The translations under genes were made by a program, and so were the position numbers. A stretch of 64,000 nt of DNA from Aradus depressus (lineage: Eukaryota > Arthropoda > Insecta > Hemiptera > Aradidae), in the NCBI GenBank assembly GCA_963662175.1, contig OY759214.1, forward strand, positions 2,294,001-2,358,000. Direction: 5' to 3'. Shown one piece after another: positions 22,070 to 34,575 of the stretch; positions within the stretch are counted from its first letter, which is position 1; each line of letters opens with the position of its first letter. Below the pieces are notes generated by a model. It did not search any database, had not been told where the DNA came from, and saw nothing but the letters and a program-made list of their open reading frames with translations.

Positions 22070-22455
22070 TATATCACCTGGCATGGCCACAACTGAAGAA
22101 GAGAAAATAATAAACATTATTCCGAAATATTTCCTGTGGATGTTTATTTTTCATTCTTTGAGGCGCTATATCTTTAGTCATATTGTTTCTATCTGAAATA
22201 TCAGGAATTTCGTAAGAAACATTTTTGGTAAGAACCAATTTTTCGATATATAAAAATATGGTTTTCATCATGTATCTCAAAAACGGACGACCTGCAAAAA
22301 GTCGTATTTTATAGAAAATAAGTATTTTAATTTTCTCTACAACCATTACTTGAAAAGAGTTTTGATTAGGTCCTAAACATAAGCGGTGTCTTGTAAATCT
22401 ACTTAGATCCAGGGTAAAGTGCTCTAAATTTTCCGATTTCGGCCAACATCTAATC
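22070..22455 (+). repeat. Dispersed repeat family C, copy 1
   Basis: It matches 45720-46170 through TGAGGCGCTATATC, AACGGACGACCTGCAAAAAG, CATAAGCGGTGTCTTGTA and CGATTTCGGCCAACATCTAA. It ends just before a SINE-A copy. Confidence 0.8.
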
Positions 22456-22484
22456 AGGAGTAAGTTAAGTTAGGTTAGGTTTTA

Positions 22485-22672
22485 TGACTCATGCCCGAGC
22501 TTTAACTACGAGGTCATATCACCATCTACCAGAGCGCTCTTTCGTCACTCTGGTGGACATGAGCCCAACTCTACTATGGGAGTCCTAAATTTTGCCTACC
22601 CTAAATTTTTATTCACCTAGGGCAGGGGTCTTTAACGAGTACCTGACATCGAACAGGCTCGGGACCATCGCT
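22485..22672 (-). mobile_element. SINE-A, head lost
   Basis: TGACTCATGCCCGAGC to GGCTCGGGACCATCGC. The tail before it reads AGTTAGGTTAGGTTT. Confidence 0.88.
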
Positions 22673-22839
22673 TTTCAAGAAAGTTCACGTAAATTAAAAA
22701 AATTTCAATAAACAAACTTTTCATTTGGATTTCTAAAGATTCCTAAATTTTGCAAAAATATTAAATCTAATCCAAAGGTATCAATTATCTCACTGGGTTT
22801 ACAGGGAAAATTAATAGCATACAATTTACGAGAACAAAT

Positions 22840-23345
22840 AATTGGATTTATTTACTAAAACTACATAATAAAATTAATAACTAAGAGATTTAAAAAAATC
22901 AAATTATCTACAAAAAGAAATGTTACAAGCTAATTTTTACATGTATGTTTTAGTATCTTTTCTTTCTAAATACTGGCCATTCTTCAAATTTAAGTTATTT
23001 TAGGGCGTATAAAACATATAATTAAATTAATGTACCTCCTTTGTGCATCTCTTTCAATTAAAACTACAATTAATCACAATCAATTCACTACAACTTAGTT
23101 CTCCACACCTTAAGCCTAAACTCCTCTACACTAATTAAAAACAGCTGATGGTCGTATTTTGTTTTTTATTCATGGGTTGTTTTAAATCAAAATGCATTCA
23201 TATTATTATATTCACCAATTTAGTTGCTTCTTTGTTTTTTTTTATATACATAAATATAATTAATTTTTATAATATTAATAATTTTAATGTGTGTATTTTT
23301 ATACATCACAATTCATTGAAATTTTATCCAAGAAACCCCTGAATT
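22840..23345 (-). repeat. hAT-linked 3' flank repeat, copy 1
   Basis: Blocks TGGCCATTCTTCAAATTTAA, AAACAGCTGATGGTCGT and TTAATGTGTGTATTTTTATA recur in the same order at 43630-44255, where they lie next to the hAT C-terminus. No transposase remains here. Confidence 0.75.
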
Positions 23346-23927
23346 GTTATAAGGATTGAGAACCCCCTCCTTCTAGTCGTGTTACATAATGTCCCTAAAT
23401 ACCATATTTAGCTTAATTGAATTTCCATGAAAAATAGTGTGGATATCTTCTCTTCTACTATGGATAATGTAGTACTGAGGTAGCTTTTCCTGTCGGAAAA
23501 CCCCTGCGCTTGCCTGCTTTTGGAAAACCCATTTCCGAGGCAAAACCCTGAACGCAAACCTACTTTCCTAATGTCAAGTTAATGTTTTTATCGTCACATT
23601 TCATTGGTCAAGTTTCCGTTTCCCATTGAGGGAGTGTCAGCACTGGCTGGCTTCTCCCATCAAGTGACGTTGTTATATTTTTATTTTTGACCACATATTT
23701 GCTTATTATGTATATATTGTATATAGATTGCAAATATATTTAAAAAATTAAAATTAATAAAATAAAATTTACAATTTTATCACCATCCAATTGATTTCCA
23801 GACATTTCGGACAGGCAATAGTTGAGAAGTAAATTCCAGAGAAGATATCTCACTGGGCGCCGGTTGTACAGAGAGGTAGGTAGCGCGCTTCACTGCTTTC
23901 CTATAGCATGTTATTGGTTGATTAATA

Positions 23928-24252
23928 TGACTCATGCCCGGCCTTTAACTACGAGGTCATATCGCCTACTACCAGAGCTCTCTTTCGTCACTCTAGCGGA
24001 AATGAGCCCGACTCTTCTATGGGAGTCCTAAATTTTGCCTATCCTTAATTTTTATTCACCTAGGATAGAGTCTTTAGCGATTACCTGACATCGTATAGGC
24101 TCGGGACTATCGCTTTACGTCCCATCAGAAGATGCTTATAAGGTTTATTTTACTTCCCAGATAAAATAAACTAAGGGCCTCGGCCGGGTTTCGAACCCAC
24201 GATTTCGAGCTCAGTAAGCAAGCACGCATACCACTGAGATAGCGGCGCTCTC
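23928..24252 (-). mobile_element. SINE-A, full length
   Basis: TGACTCATGCCCGGCC through GGGTTTCGAACCC and TAGCGGCGCTCTC. No TSD was recognised. Confidence 0.9.
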
Positions 24253-24299
24253 ATAACAACGTTATTGGGACAACGAGCATATACCGCAAGCCATCTATT

Positions 24300-24465
24300 T
24301 ATATAATTTCGAAGAACCAGAACCCCATAAGGATGACAGCTATTGATTTTCAGCTAAATCGGCCCAAGGGGGGGGGGGGGGAAGAATTAGGAGGAGGCTT
24401 AACTCAAAAACCCTAATAACTGCCTAAAAAATGTATCGAAATTGTATATTAGTTTAGGGGTTAAA
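24300..24465 (+). repeat. Family R internal fragment with G-run
   Basis: CCAGAACCCCATAAGGATGA, G-run at about 24367-24381, then AACCCTAATAACTGCC. Confidence 0.8.
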
Positions 24466-24638
24466 CACTATAATATAGTATATTATATGATGTTTGTACC
24501 AAAAACAGACTTTCGGCAGATGTGAACGAGGCGCTCGGACCTTATTACGTTCACAGAGCGTCTCCACTTCACAAATTTGTCACATTAAAAACTCAGCTCC
24601 ACTAATTTGTACACACGTTTAGGTTTTCAATCTGGAAG

Positions 24639-24796
24639 AATGCCGTCCTTCGGATGGGACCTGCCGAACCTGTCTTGTCAAAATTTAGGACAACTGTCAA
24701 CTAATATGAATGTCAACTGTAGAGTTGGGCTCTTGTCCACCAGAGCGCTCTGGTGGTAGGCAGTTTAACCTCGTTGAAGTCCGGGCATATGATCAG
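24639..24796 (+). mobile_element. SINE-A, fragment
   Basis: GCCGTCCTTCGGATGGGAC, CAAAATTTAGGAC and TCCACCAGAGCGCTCTGGTG are recognisable. The copy is heavily rearranged. Confidence 0.75.
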
Positions 24797-25029
24797 TCGC
24801 TTTTTGTGGCTTAGAAAAGCAAACTTTAAGTTAATTTATGCATTACTCAGTAATTATTCGTATTCGAGACGCCTACGAAACTGACCTTTCTAAAATTGCA
24901 TTTACATACATACCATACATTAATATGTTTCGCTACATTTCGGTGGTAAAGATATGAATCTCAGTGCATCAAGTTAAGGACATCTATGACTTAAGCTTAA
25001 AATGACTACTTCGCAAAGGGAAAAAAGTC

Positions 25030-25290
25030 GGTTGATCTTCGGCAATGTACTTTCCCAGCGCGAATTAACAATTAAGTTTTCGCTCTCCCTCTGAAACCAG
25101 TTCACCGATTTGCATGAAAGTTAATAGGTGACTAAATATTAGTTACATATTACGAGTATATTTGTTCATAGTCACTCACATACAGACAGGAAATTTAGTT
25201 TTCATTTTTGAAATCAGGGGGTCGGATGAAACCGGAGAAAAATCAACATCGAATTTCTGATAACATCACTTTCAAAACTATATCAAGTAT
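25030..25290 (-). repeat. Family R copy, shortened
   Basis: GGCAATGTACTTTCCCAGCG at one end, AAATCAACATCGAATTTCTG near the other. It runs head-to-head into the next copy. Confidence 0.83.
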
Positions 25291-25835
25291 GGGGGAAGTT
25301 ATGAAATGATCAAAAATGAATGGAAAAAATCCTGTCTTTCGGTTTGGGAGTGTGTCTATACCAGTTGAAGTCCATTAGGATGAATATATCGACACGAAGT
25401 TCGATATGTGTATCCAGAACCTCACCACAAATCGGCCGACAGGAAGAGGAGTATTTCGTGGAGGGGAGGGGGGTGGCTTAACACAAAAACCCTAAAACTG
25501 TAACTCAAAAACTCCAAAAGGACTACTTTAATTCAAAATGGAGAAGACGTGACATATCTGAGCCGACTTGGGTCAAGGGATCCAAATTACTGCTCATGAC
25601 ATCGACATGAAACTTTATATGAGGGTCCAGGACCCTCGAAGAATGACACCTCTGAAGTGGGGCTCAAACTGTCGATGCAACCGATGTATCTACACGAAGT
25701 TTAGCATGATGATTTAGAAGGGCCTAAATGAGTGAGGCACTTGGTTTCAGAGGGGGGGGGGGGGGGGGAGGGGGCGAGAACCTGGTTGATCAATTCGCGC
25801 TGGGGAAGTACAATGCCCCTGATTCCGACCACTTT
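25285..25835 (+). repeat. Family R copy, nearly full length
   Basis: AAGTATGGGGGAAGTTATGA at the start; G-run 25751-25768; ends GCGCTGGGGAAGTACAATGC and GATTCCGACCACTTTT. Confidence 0.85.
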
Positions 25836-26126
25836 TGGTTTTTTTTCTTTTTCCTTTTGTTAGTTTGTTGTCGTTAAGTTGGCCAGCTTGAAGCAGGAAG
25901 TGTATGCAATAATTATGGGCAATTTGCATTGATCGAGAGACCAATATTAACGACCTCATGGAACCTCTCCGTCAGATTCTCTCAAATTTTTCTTCAACCT
26001 TCTTTCAGGATATTCGGATAAATTTCGAATTTACATTTTTTCTCACTTCCTGATAGGCGTGTTGATAAATGTTGGTAGAAATTCATTGATATGATGTTAG
26101 AATCAACGCCGACTAGTTAGTTATTA

Positions 26127-26437
26127 TGACATGTTCGGGCTTTAACTACAAGGTCATATCGCCTACTACCAGAGCGCTCTTTCATCATTCTGGAGAACAT
26201 GAGCTCTACTCTACTGTGGAAGTCCTAAATTTTTAATCACCTAGGGTGGGGAGTCTTTAACAAATACCGGACATCGAACAGGCTCGGGTCCATCGCTTAA
26301 CGACCCATCCGAAGAACGACGTGCATACGTGTTTTTTTTACCTCCCTGACAAGATAAACTAAAGGCATCGGCCGGGTTTCGAAACCTCGATCTTGAGCTC
26401 AGTAAGCAAGCACGCACACCACTGAGTTACCGGCACA
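26127..26437 (-). mobile_element. SINE-A, full length
   Basis: GACATGTTCGGGCTTTAAC through GGGTTTCGAAACC and ACTGAGTTACCGGCAC. Confidence 0.9.
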
Positions 26438-26689
26438 GTTCAATTCCGACTATTTCCGGGTGTAGAGTCAATTTCAGAGATCGGAAGAACCTCAAATAAG
26501 CAAAGACAGAAGTTAAGATTCAACTAATTAAGAGATTGAAAGTTTAGAGGGAGAGCAGAATCTTACTTTCAGGTTTGGGTGTAGCCTCTGTAGCCTAGAG
26601 AACACATTAATACAGCAATGTTGGTATCTAGGCTCCAAGCGGATACCATGATGGTCCATTAGTAAAACTGGTAGACTGTTCCGACACCG

Positions 26690-26825
26690 ATTCCTGGCGG
26701 TAGCAGAACCGGGGATTCGAATTTATAGGTATCTGGTTCTCGGTTCCAAACCCGGAACCGGGTCCACCGTCCCAAAAATAGATCCGGGTTCACGGTTCGA
26801 TATTTTCACAAGCTTCCCGATAGGC
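26690..26825. repeat. GC-rich palindromic block
   Basis: GGTTCCAAACCCGGAACCGG and related GGTTC/GAACC motifs in both orientations suggest a decayed TIR element. Ends not defined. Confidence 0.4.
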
Positions 26826-27314
26826 GTGCAAGTATTTTAGCGCTCACACGTGTGTCTGAGATATTGATATTATATAAATTATTTGGAGGACCCTTCCTTC
26901 TGTTGCTGCTCCTTTGAGGATCCTTCGACTTCCTACACTCCGACTCACACATATGTTGCTGCGCTCTCTCTAATCCTTCGTTCTCTTCTTTTGGAAGACC
27001 CTTTCTTCTGTTTCGAGGGACCTTTGATATCTAAATTTGAGATGAGGTGTAAGAAAGTATTGGTTGTAACAAAAAAGTAATAAAAAAATTAACAAAAATA
27101 ATAATTATTTCTTTAATATTTGATTATTTATTCCTAATTATTAGGAGGATGTTATTTGAAATGTCTTGGAGTCGTGCTGATTTAGGCAGTTGCCTGAAGA
27201 TACCCAAGGCGGGCAGAACCGGTTGGCAAGGGCAACTCAATAAATCACAAGATGTCTGCGTCATGGAAATTTCATACAAATCCGCTGTAACACACTTCCT
27301 TTTACCTCCCAGAC

Positions 27315-27545
27315 GTGTAGTATAGGGGAAGGTACGTAATCGGTAAATTGGATTAGTTTTCACAGGAATTTCATGATTTCCGCCCCCCTGAATCTAAAAA
27401 TGAAAAAAAAATTGTGGTGAATCACCAGTAGTGTACTTCCCCAGCTCGAATTATCAACCAATACTTTGCTCTCCCTCTAAACCAACCGACAGATTTGGCG
27501 GGAAATAAATAGGTGTCATACATAGAGACTTCTAGATCTCCTTAC
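27315..27545. repeat. Two facing family R fragments
   Basis: 27315-27405 runs hairpin-end first (TATAGGGGAAGGTACGTAAT). 27415-27545 is reversed (GGTGAATCACCAGTAGTGTA, CTTCCCCAGCTCGAATTATC). Confidence 0.82.
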
Positions 27546-28204
27546 AAAATTGATTTAGGTTAGGGGCTTGGAAACATGCGAGTCGTCAACTAGGATATCC
27601 TACCTGTTGTGGCCGGCTGAGAACGACCGGTGGAGGGCCGACGATCGTCCCCAGCACGGGGTCCGACTTCCTTTTTATTTCTCCCCTAGGGGACGACAAA
27701 TCGGCTGTCTCAAGTAAACCAAACTCCCTTTAGTTGTTCTCAATCAATATACATCCAAAAACCCAGATATATCATATTTGAAACCTGCCTCCAGAACAGG
27801 AAGATTCCAAATATGAAGTTTGTTTGAAATATGTTCAGCCATTTGTTGTTGTTTGATCTGAAACAGACAAAACCCAATCAGTTTACGAAACTACCCAACG
27901 TACGGACAGCCTCCTCTTTACAGAGTTATTTATACATATGCACACATACATAGATGAAGGAGAAATACAAATACAATACAGGTTATAGATAACATTAAGA
28001 CAGATACCCCTGGTACATACCATCGGGTAAGTTCAAAGGTTATAATTTATATTATATAATCTATAAATAAACAAAATATTTAAGAAGCATAATATATTAA
28101 AATATTCTTTACTTTTACAGTTTAAAAATAAAACAATATTATTTGAATATTCTTTACTTATAATTTAGTTCAGTTAGTAAATTTAAGTCTAAATGGCCGC
28201 CTTA
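27546..28204. other. Spacer with a GC-rich patch
   Basis: 27595-27725 is GC-rich (GGCCGGCTGAGAACGACCGG) in AT-rich surroundings. It may be a decayed element; not identified. Confidence 0.4.
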
Positions 28205-28430
28205 CAGTACCTCAGAACAACAGACCTCCATTCAAATACAGCAACAATTCGCCCTTTGACAAATAATCATAACTAAAATATATAATCCTATATTTCCGCA
28301 AAGCCGGAAAACTGCTCATTAAATGAAAAACCGATTCTGTAGCACACAATGAACATATTGGTTGAACCTCTTTGCTGTGCCTTTTATAATTCAAATTTAT
28401 TATCTCAGTTCTTGTTTTAAATATCATATA
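28205..28430 (-). pseudogene. LINE ORF2 C-terminal tail (zinc-knuckle type)
   Basis: The minus-strand frame reads CSLCATESVFHLMSSFPALRKYRIIYF, then LSKGELLLYLNGG. This follows the C-x2-C...H...C pattern with P-x-x-R and L-N-G that ends many LINE ORF2 proteins, with the last Cys of the motif replaced (SFPALR rather than CP). It is a 5'-truncated dead fragment, too short to assign to a clade. Confidence 0.65.
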
Positions 28431-28753
28431 TTTATGTATTAAGTTGTATGTATACTTAATACATAAATATCTGATATTTAAAATAAGAACTGAGATAATA
28501 AATTTGAATTAGGTATAAATAATTTGAATTATATATATATCTATTTAAAAAGCTACAAACATCAAACATGCTGTCAAAACAGACGGGAATTCTCTTTGGT
28601 TCCGGGATAATTTAAAATTTATCTTAAAAACTATCCTCGCTAAACTATAGTTTTAGCCTTGTCCTACTTCAGTATTATTCGAAAGATTCATTTCCTTAGA
28701 TTATATCTACTAATATTATATTTTTTGGAACGATTATAACTAATGATATACTA

Positions 28754-28931
28754 GCTGAGACGTAGCGTGCTTGTCTACGGAGCTCTAGATCGCGGGTTCC
28801 ATATATAAGTTCTTAGGTTTTTTTATCTGGGAAGTGAAAAGATCTTGAGCATGCCGTCCTTCAGATATCCACCAGAGCGACGAAAGAGTGCGTTATAACC
28901 TCATGGTTAAAGCCCGGGCATGAGTCACAAT
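28754..28931 (+). mobile_element. SINE-A, internally deleted
   Basis: Head remnant GCGTGCTTGTCTACGGAGCTC, then the body with about 150 bp missing between GCCGTCCTTCAGAT and CCACCAGAGCGACGAAAGAG. Confidence 0.8.
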
Positions 28932-29004
28932 AACATGTTACTTGTGCAGTATACTATTCAGAGTTTGCATTTCCTGGTTGTGCTATGGTACTTTCACTTT
29001 CTCA

Positions 29005-29110
29005 GCTTTGTAGGTATGGAGGAAGTTTTATTATTGGTCAAAATTCGAAATTGAGTTTTAACTGAAATTTCATGTTTTCTATTTTGAGGAAAACAAAATT
29101 GTTGTCAGTC
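29005..29110 (+). repeat. Family R left-end fragment
   Basis: GGTATGGAGGAAGTTTTATT and GAGTTTTAACTGAAATTTCA. Confidence 0.72.
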
Positions 29111-29508
29111 ATTGCGTCTGTAAGCATGATTACTAACCCCTTGTCGGTGATTTATTTTTGAAGGAGGCGAAGTGTAAGAGTTGTCACTCCATTGTATTTC
29201 ATTAACACATGGTAAGTACTGAAGACATCATGATTGGTTGGCATATTGTGAGGTAAAAAAAAATGAAGAAATGAAGTGAAATTGTGTCACATTTGGTCCG
29301 GTCAAACCTGAAATAAATATCATAAAAAGGTCAGACTTGAAGTTCGCCATCAAGAAAAAATAATAAGTATTTATAATGAAAAAAATTAAAAATTAAAACG
29401 TTTTTTCACAAATGAAAGTGAACAGGGAAAACATTAATGAATTGTAGGAACAGGCAGTTGAGGGTGCTGCAGACAGGAGCGCTCTGGGTTCAAAGTCCTA
29501 CTCCTGCC

Positions 29509-29826
29509 CGGGCTTTAACTACGAGTTCATATCACCTACTACCAGATCGCTCAACAGAAGGTCACTCTGGTGGACATGAGCCCAACTCTACTGTGGGAGT
29601 CATCAATTTTGCCCACGCAGGTTTTGTCATCTAGGGTAGAGGTCATTAGCGAGTACCTGACATCGTACAGGTTCAATACCATTGCTTAACGTCCAATCCG
29701 AAAGATGACGTGCTCAAGGTTTTTTCACCTCCCAGATAAAAAACCTAAGGGCCTCGGCCGGGTTTCGAACCCGCGATCTTGAACTGGCTCAGTAAGAGTG
29801 CACGCATACCACTGAGCTACCGGTGT
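29509..29826 (-). mobile_element. SINE-A, near full length
   Basis: CTGCCCGGGCTTTAACTACG through GGGTTTCGAACCCGCGATC and GAGCTACCGGTG. An insertion of a few bases splits the head (GAACTGGCTCAGTAAGAG). Confidence 0.9.
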
Positions 29827-30128
29827 TTATATACGGGAGGTTATGTAATCGTTGTATTTTCTTCGGAATATCATGTTTTTCGACCACCTGATTCAAGAAA
29901 TTAAGAAAAATAAAATCCTGTTTGTGTCTGTCACGATAACTCCCGATAAAATGAATATACGGGAAATTTTATATGAATTTCCATGAGAACATTCGTTGAT
30001 TTTTAGCTAAATTGACCAAAGGAGAGGGGGCGGATTAGTGGAAAGGGGGTCAGAAAACACGAAATTCCGCTGAAAATCCCACGTCGAATTTTTGACCGAT
30101 TACATAACTTCCCCTGTACCACGACGGT
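29827..30128. repeat. Family R fragments, left half then reversed end
   Basis: TACGGGAGGTTATGTAATCG forwards. From about 30050, AACACGAAATTCCGCTGAAA and CATAACTTCCCCTGTACC in reverse. Confidence 0.8.
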
Positions 30129-30194
30129 AAGTAAGAATTGAAAAGAGTCTGATATTGGCCGGATTTGAGGTGGAGATTGTGAAGTGTTCCTTCC

Positions 30195-30268
30195 ACGGTT
30201 TGAACGTTCCGTTCTACTCACCGACCTACTGTAGTTCCGTTCCACGCACCGACCTACTGTAGTTCCGT
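30195..30268. repeat. Direct duplication, 2.3 copies
   Basis: GTTCCGTTCTACTCACCGAC then CTACTGTA repeats, the second copy with CCACGCACCG. Confidence 0.88.
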
Positions 30269-30269
30269 T

Positions 30270-31309
30270 TTTGGACAATACAGCGCACATACTACACTAT
30301 ACTTTTATTTGTTCCTCATTTTGTACCTTTTTCAAAGTCGAGTTAAAAAAGGAGAATCCAGAAAGCAAACCGGTTCCAAAATATTCACAACTCAAGGAGA
30401 CCCCTACCTCCTACTATATATATACCAGTATATATACATATGTATACACAACAGTTACATACACTACCTGGTTTACTTGGAAAACAAGTTATTAAAAAAA
30501 AGACATCGATGAATCACTGGCAACGTATTTCCTCAAATACGTTGATACTTGGAAATCATCAGTAGAACTTCAGAAGGTGGTTGTTGGAAGTCTGAAGGAC
30601 CACAAGAAAAATCCATACTGAACAATCTACGACCATGAGTCCTTCACGCTGCTCATCATCACAAACGTAGTTGTATTTTTATAAGGGGCCCGGTTTGTAA
30701 ATAACTCAAAAATTATTGATTAGATTACTAATCTCTCAGATTCTAATTCAAGTCGTTATAATAGCATTTATTACGTAAAGTTTCGATACCACTAGGTATT
30801 GGAAAGTATGATATAGGAAAAGGAAGGAGCCGAGAGAGCAGCCCTTCTGAGGGTACAAGGGCCTATCTGTCTCAAGGGCTGCAGTGCAGGTACTAGCGGG
30901 AGTAGATGGTGCTGTCGCCTCGAACTTCTGTAGACACAATACGCCTTTAGGAAGCATTACTAGGAGAGATGCGCAGAAAGTCCAGAACAGAGCATTGTAA
31001 AGGAATGGATAGTGGGAAAATGACGAGGGTCAGGAAGTTCGGATGCTGGAACAACGTACGCATACGTCTGACCACTCGACGTTGTAGATACTATCAGATA
31101 ATGGAGTTTTTAAACTCCAAACTCTTCTTCTTTAAGATTAAGAACAATCGGAGTTGTTCAATCGGGGGAATCGAGATTGCAGAACAAATCCGCTGTACGA
31201 CCAGGTCAGGGTGGAGTTGACGGGTCCCCCGGTGTCCCTTGATGTAAGACGGACGGGTGATGTTGTAACCACCAACCTGCAAGGTGCACCCAAGCTAATA
31301 ATAATGTAA
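30270..31309. other. Spacer, nothing recognised
   Basis: Short open frames without recognisable motifs; a small TA-rich microsatellite at 30415-30450. Confidence 0.5.
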
Positions 31310-31412
31310 GGGTAAAGAAAGCAAAATATCGAATACTAAATTACCTGGTATCGAAACCAAAGTATCGATATTAGTACAAGATGAGTGATATCGAAACATC
31401 CCTACCAGCAGC
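31310..31412. mobile_element. Possible hAT end (GATGTTTCGATA type)
   Basis: ATATCGAAACATCCCTAC at the right, read inward GGGATGTTTCGATATCACTC, with related TATCGATA motifs inward. This end type belongs to many insect hAT elements. The other end was not found. Confidence 0.4.
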
Positions 31413-31799
31413 CTACTTACGCCCTCTCCTGGTCTCCAACACAGTGGTTATTGTTATTTGACTCTCTCCTCCCGGAAGAACAATTCCGCTGACCATGTTT
31501 CTAGCCCCCAGATCTCTGCCCACCAACACTGACGTTCCGCTGACGCCAAGCCATAAACAATCTAATATTGTTTGTTGTACAATCATTATTGTTCCTTCTC
31601 CATTGTTTTATTATTTGATTTTCTGTATTAAATTATCCTTTATCAAGCCAACCTGTATTTCAAAACAAAATGGAGTACAAAAGTTGATTATATATAAATT
31701 CCAATTTTCTGTTTCTCCTGAGACGAAGGAAAATCAAATTAACCATTTTATACATTAAATTTGTAGGCAACGTTAATACATTGCAATAGTTAGTCAGTG

Positions 31800-32017
31800 T
31801 GACTCATGCCCGGGCTTTAACTACGAGGTCATATATACTACCAGAGCGCTCTTTCGTCACTCTGGTGGAGATGAGCCTGACTACTGTGGAAGTCCTAAAT
31901 TTTGCCTACTCAGGTTTTGGCATCTAGGGTATGGGTTTTTTACGAGTACCTGACATCGCATAACATATCATCCGAAGGATGGCATGCTCAACGTTTTTTC
32001 ACCTTCTAGATAAAACC
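31800..32017 (-). mobile_element. SINE-A, head lost
   Basis: TGACTCATGCCCGGGC through GGATGGCATGCTCAACG and CACCTTCTAGATAAAACC. Confidence 0.88.
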
Positions 32018-32234
32018 TAAAATAATTTGTATCACATAACTTTGTGTATTTTAACTTTTCCAGTTAGTCAGTTATTGTGAATCCCATCTTTCCGTTCGGC
32101 CGATTTCGCCAAAAATCGACTAGTGTACTCCTTATTCGGCACTCGATCCTCCTATGTGTTATTACAATGGTATCTAGTTATTAAGGTTTTTTGTACAACC
32201 CTCTTCTTCTGAGGTCCTCCTCCTTCTTGCCGAA

Positions 32235-32625
32235 ACTAATTATCGTCCTTTTGGGGTTCTGGATCAACATATGAAATTTCGTGTCGGCACATTTATTACA
32301 TCGGCAGTTATTGAGGTTTTTGTGTTAAGCATAATGGGGCCCCCCATCCTCCCGCCTCTTTACTTTGATCGATTTAGCTGAAAATCAATAGACGTCATCT
32401 TTAGTGGGTTAGTCCGTAAGGCGTTCTGGATACTCACAAAACATTTTTAGCCAATATATTTATTTTACTGGGAGTTATTGAGTTCACGGACACCTAGCAA
32501 CTTTTTCTCATTTTTGGGTTCAGAGGGTTGGAAAACATTAAATTCCCGTGATAACTCGACGTCGAATTTCTTATCAATCATGTACCTTCCCCTATACTCG
32601 GTATAGTTGGAGAAACGTAGTGACG
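32235..32625 (-). repeat. Family R copy, right end lost
   Basis: ACATCGGCAGTTATTGAGG, GCTGAAAATCAATAGACG and CTTCCCCTATACTCGGTATA. Confidence 0.85.
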
Positions 32626-32669
32626 TATTTAGTTGAGAGTTGACAGCTTTCTATATTTCCACTTTTACT

Positions 32670-32900
32670 TCCCCAGGATTCGAAATATGTATAGATGAAG
32701 TTATGTAATCTGTCAGAAATTCGATGTTCAGTTTCCACCTGAATTTCATGTTTTCCAACCCCATTAGATGAAAATAAAAATCCCGAGCATCTAAAATAAA
32801 AACTCCCAGTAAAATACGGATGACACCTTTTGATATTAGCTAAATCGGTAAAGAGTTAAGAGTTTTGAGAGGGAGAGCAACAACTTACTAGATTAATTTC
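32670..32900 (+). repeat. Family R copy, short
   Basis: CTTCCCCAGGATTCG, GAAGTTATGTAATCTGTCAG and AGAGGGAGAGCAACAACTTA. Confidence 0.8.
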
Positions 32901-33274
32901 TGACTTTATACATAAATTTTCTTATATTAACCTAGATATGGAGAATTTAATTGCAAATAAAGGGGGGGACATTAAATTAGGGGGGGAGGTCATACACTGG
33001 TGCAATTTTCAAGGTCTGCTTGTGGACAATGTACGTCTATATCCCACAATTAGTACGTCACAAGCACGTTATGCAAAGTGCTAGGTATAATGTATACATG
33101 GCTATTGAGTAGGTTCCGGCCGTTCCTTTCGACCCTGAACTCTCTGACTTTTGTTAATATTTCGCTCGTACTCTGCGAAATTGTACGTACTTATTACTTT
33201 ATTGGGACCCCCCCCCTCCCTCTCAAAAAACGGGGGAAGGAAGGCAGCGTCCTGTGGGGGAGGATCCTGAGTGC

Positions 33275-33420
33275 AACCCGGGGGGGGGGGGGGGGGGGGG
33301 TAGTTTTGTAATCTGTCAGAAATTCGATGTTCTGTTTTCACCGGAATTTATCGACATGAACATGTTTTCAATGAACATATCGACATGAAATTTCATATAT
33401 GAATCTGTCATCATAGATAT
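33275..33420 (+). repeat. Family R fragment after a G-run
   Basis: G-run at about 33281-33300, then TTGTAATCTGTCAGAAATTC and a local duplication of ATATCGACATGAA. Confidence 0.75.
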
Positions 33421-34074
33421 GTATTTTTTTTTTTTTTGTGCCCGACCTCCGGCGGATGCCACGACACCTTCGCCGAATCGTCGTGTGAAAAGGGGGCCAA
33501 ATAATTTTATTAACAAATAAAGAAAAAAAAAATATGATGCATAATGATAAAATATATGTTGCTATGGTAGGCTAGGAGCGACCGCTGCCGACCATCTGCG
33601 ACGGTGAGCGGTCACTCCCAGCCCGCCTTAATTTTCTTGGCGCGCCGAGAGAGCTCGGGATAAATGTGGGGCGTTTTATATAGATTAACCTATGTGTAAT
33701 TCTATAATTATTTTTATTCTGTTAAAAAAAGTAAATAATAATAATAAAAAAATAAATTAATAAAGTTGTGGGCTATCTCCCCCCTCCCCATTGTGGTATG
33801 CGTAGCCGAGTTAGGATATAATTGTTTCAAAAGTAATTAAACATCAGTAATAATAGAGAAATACAGAAAAAACAAAATAAACTTTCCCTTTCGTAATTGT
33901 TTTAGTAAAAAAGTTGTACGAAATATTTCAGTACAAATTCGCAATTACATTACAATGATTCTTACGTAACTGTTTTTTGTATTAAGTAATACTGAAATAT
34001 AATACAGTTTGAAGTTAACTTGACTTGGAATTTTTTTTAAATTTTTTGAAGAGACCTGTTTTCGAATATTTTTG
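33421..34074. other. Spacer with a GC-rich patch
   Basis: 33435-33680 has GC-rich segments, including GACCGCTGCCGACC and its near-inverse GGTGAGCGGTC. Identity unknown. Confidence 0.4.
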
Positions 34075-34575
34075 AAACACAGAAACTCTAATAACTGCTG
34101 ATAGAATTAATGTATCGACATGAAATTTTAGATTTATGACGTAAAACCCATAAGGACAACACCTATCGATTTCAGCCAAATCTGCCAAAGGAGAGAGAGA
34201 GAATTAGGGGAGAAGTTTAACTCAAAAGCTCTAATAACTGCCGATGTAATGAACGTATAGACACAAAATTTCATATGTTAATTCAAAACCCTACAAGGAC
34301 TACATATCAATCTTCAGCGGATCGGCAGAAGGGAAGGGGTGATCAGAGGGGGCTCAACTAACAAACCGCAATAACTGCCGATGTAATGAATGTATCGACA
34401 TGAACTTTTAAGTCAAATATTGAGTTATAGCGATTCGATTGGTTTTGGAGGGAGTGCGAAAATGTAATTGATTAATCCGTGCTGTGGAAGTACATAGCAG
34501 GTGATTCAACGACGACTTTTTTGCCATTGTAATATGCGTTGGGGGGGGGGGGGGGGGAGGGGGGGGGGGGTACAT
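34075..34575 (+). repeat. Family R copy showing three direct units
   Basis: ATAACTGC starts units at 34091, 34234 and 34371 (spacings 143 and 137 bp). It ends GTGCTGTGGAAGTACATAGC and GTGATTCAACGACGACTTTT, followed by long G-runs at 34541-34570. Confidence 0.88.
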
